The notes under the pieces were generated by a model that was not told where the DNA came from, searched no databases, and was given only the letters and a program-made list of their open reading frames with translations. The translations under genes were made by a program, and so were the position numbers. From positions 1 through 5,176 of the forward strand of contig JALSRF010000045.1 in NCBI GenBank assembly GCA_026984895.1: DNA of 5,176 nt, written 5' to 3'. This stretch comes from Paracoccaceae bacterium (GTDB taxonomy: Bacteria; Pseudomonadota; Alphaproteobacteria; Rhodobacterales; Rhodobacteraceae). Shown here one piece after another: positions 4,819 through 5,176 of the stretch (positions within the stretch are counted from its first letter, which is position 1; every line of letters starts with the position of its first letter).

Positions 4819-4897
4819 GAGGCGGTGGCCAAAGCGCGGGGCGGTGGCAAGGCGGCAAGCGAGGCGGTGGCAAGCGGGGCGGTGGCAAGGCGGCAAG
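4819..4897. repeat. GGCGGTGGC repeat cluster, about 40-bp higher-order unit
   Basis: GGCGGTGGC occurs four times (4821, 4840, 4863, 4878). The four copies form two larger units. GAGGCGGTGGC is at 4819 and 4861, and a 23-bp block starting CGGGGCGGTGGC is identical at 4837-4859 and 4875-4897. The second unit is 4 bases shorter because of small internal deletions, which shifts the frame between copies. That argues against selection for a repeated protein sequence. Confidence 0.8.
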
Positions 4898-5060
4898 GCC
4901 ATCGGGCTGCGGGGCACGGCCGGGCCGCGGCCGTTGCGCTGTTCCTGCGGTTTTCCGGGACGCTTCTGCCTCTTGTGGCGGCGGGCAGGGCGGTTGTCCC
5001 GGACGCGCTTTGCGCAAAATTCGCGCGGGAAGAAAAAGCGGCGCGGGCAAGGGGGCAGGG

Positions 5061-5100
5061 GGGCAGGCCTCCCTTCGCGTCTCCCAAAGGAGGCAGGCCC
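5061..5100. terminator. Long imperfect hairpin near the right edge
   Basis: GGGCAGGCCTCC (5061-5072) and GGAGGCAGGCCC (5089-5100) can pair over 12 positions with two adjacent mismatches, around a 16-base loop. It could be a terminator for a minus-strand gene ending near 5151 or for rpoH transcription, but no T-run follows. The two arms also share the direct repeat GCAGGCC, so part of the symmetry may come from a duplication. Confidence 0.3.
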
Positions 5101-5117
5101 TTGCGCGCCTTCTGCCT

Positions 5118-5136
5118 GCGGCCCTTTTCTGGCCGC
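5118..5136. terminator. Perfect GC-rich hairpin close to the right edge
   Basis: GCGGCC (5118-5123) and GGCCGC (5131-5136) form a perfect 6-bp stem with the 7-base loop CTTTTCT. It lies 15 bases beyond the possible minus-strand stop at 5151-5153, the expected place for that gene's terminator. There is no T-run on the minus-strand exit side. The GC content makes chance hairpins common here. Confidence 0.3.
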
Positions 5137-5176
5137 GGCCCCGGGCGCTGTCAGTCTGCGGCTTTGGGGTCCATGC

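Larger units (their letters stand above)
4549..5176. other. Repeat-rich region without a recognisable gene
   Basis: I find no supportable gene in these 628 bases. Long open frames exist on the minus strand, including ones crossing rpoH, but their translations are low-complexity Pro/Arg/Ala/His sequences mirroring the repeats, with no family resemblance. Two edge signals remain open. On the minus strand, ATG GAC CCC AAA GCC GCA GAC TGA (5174 down to 5151) could be the last codons of a gene entering from the right and converging with rpoH. On the plus strand, AAAGGAGG (5086-5093) stands 7 bases before a TTG with 25 open codons to the window edge. Neither can be decided here. Confidence 0.55.

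Noticed and set aside
4819..4897. CRISPR array or Chi-like recombination sites
   Set aside because: The spacing between GGCGGTGGC cores is irregular (15-23 bases), and the intervening bases are repeats themselves rather than unique spacers. I know no basis for calling this motif a Chi site in this group.
3598..4917. A 439-codon minus-strand open frame opposite rpoH
   Set aside because: It is the mirror of the rpoH codon pattern and extends into the repeat cluster. There is no family resemblance, and rpoH on the other strand is certain.

Overview
This window reads as chromosomal DNA of a high-GC alphaproteobacterium, most probably a member of the Rhodobacterales (Paracoccaceae/Roseobacteraceae). 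Four things point there. The sigma-32 protein is close to the RpoHI type of Rhodobacter relatives. The tRNA-His has the alphaproteobacterial form, with no G-1 and with A73. Two small proteins match families I remember as restricted to this order (DUF6324-like and DUF6476-like). The RluA-family gene is of the alphaproteobacterial type. The window is mostly conserved housekeeping DNA. I do not see a new defence, biosynthetic or mobile system in it, and its curiosities are local.

Layout from left to right. Positions 1-340 hold no convincing gene, only a strong inverted repeat at 97-135. Positions 341-843 (minus strand) are an IS5-family transposase relic with a lost start codon and an internal deletion that removed the middle of the catalytic domain. 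A 68-codon DUF6324-like gene lies on the minus strand (903-1109). It diverges from a tRNA-His gene (1254-1330, plus strand) across 144 bases that contain a good tRNA promoter. A 15-bp tandem repeat and a hairpin follow the tRNA. Two minus-strand genes come next and run back toward the tRNA: a single-pass anchored DUF6476-like protein and a small multi-pass membrane protein, joined stop-to-start as TGAATG.

The DUF6476-like gene starts head-to-head with a plus-strand RluA-family pseudouridine synthase gene (2253 or 2334 to 3359). Their starts meet or overlap in a low-complexity 9-bp repeat tract. The synthase gene ends inside a five-copy 16-bp tandem repeat that carries stop codons in all three frames. 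An AT-richer leader with a clear promoter then leads into rpoH (3652-4548), the heat-shock sigma factor. The last 628 bases (4549-5176) contain no recognisable gene, but they are rich in GC-rich direct repeats and hairpins.

Functionally, the synthase modifies ribosomal RNA, tRNA-His serves translation, and RpoH directs the heat-shock regulon. The rpoH promoter also resembles a sigma-32 site, so autoregulation is plausible. The IS relic and the several tandem-duplication scars suggest that the intergenic DNA here is less constrained than the genes.
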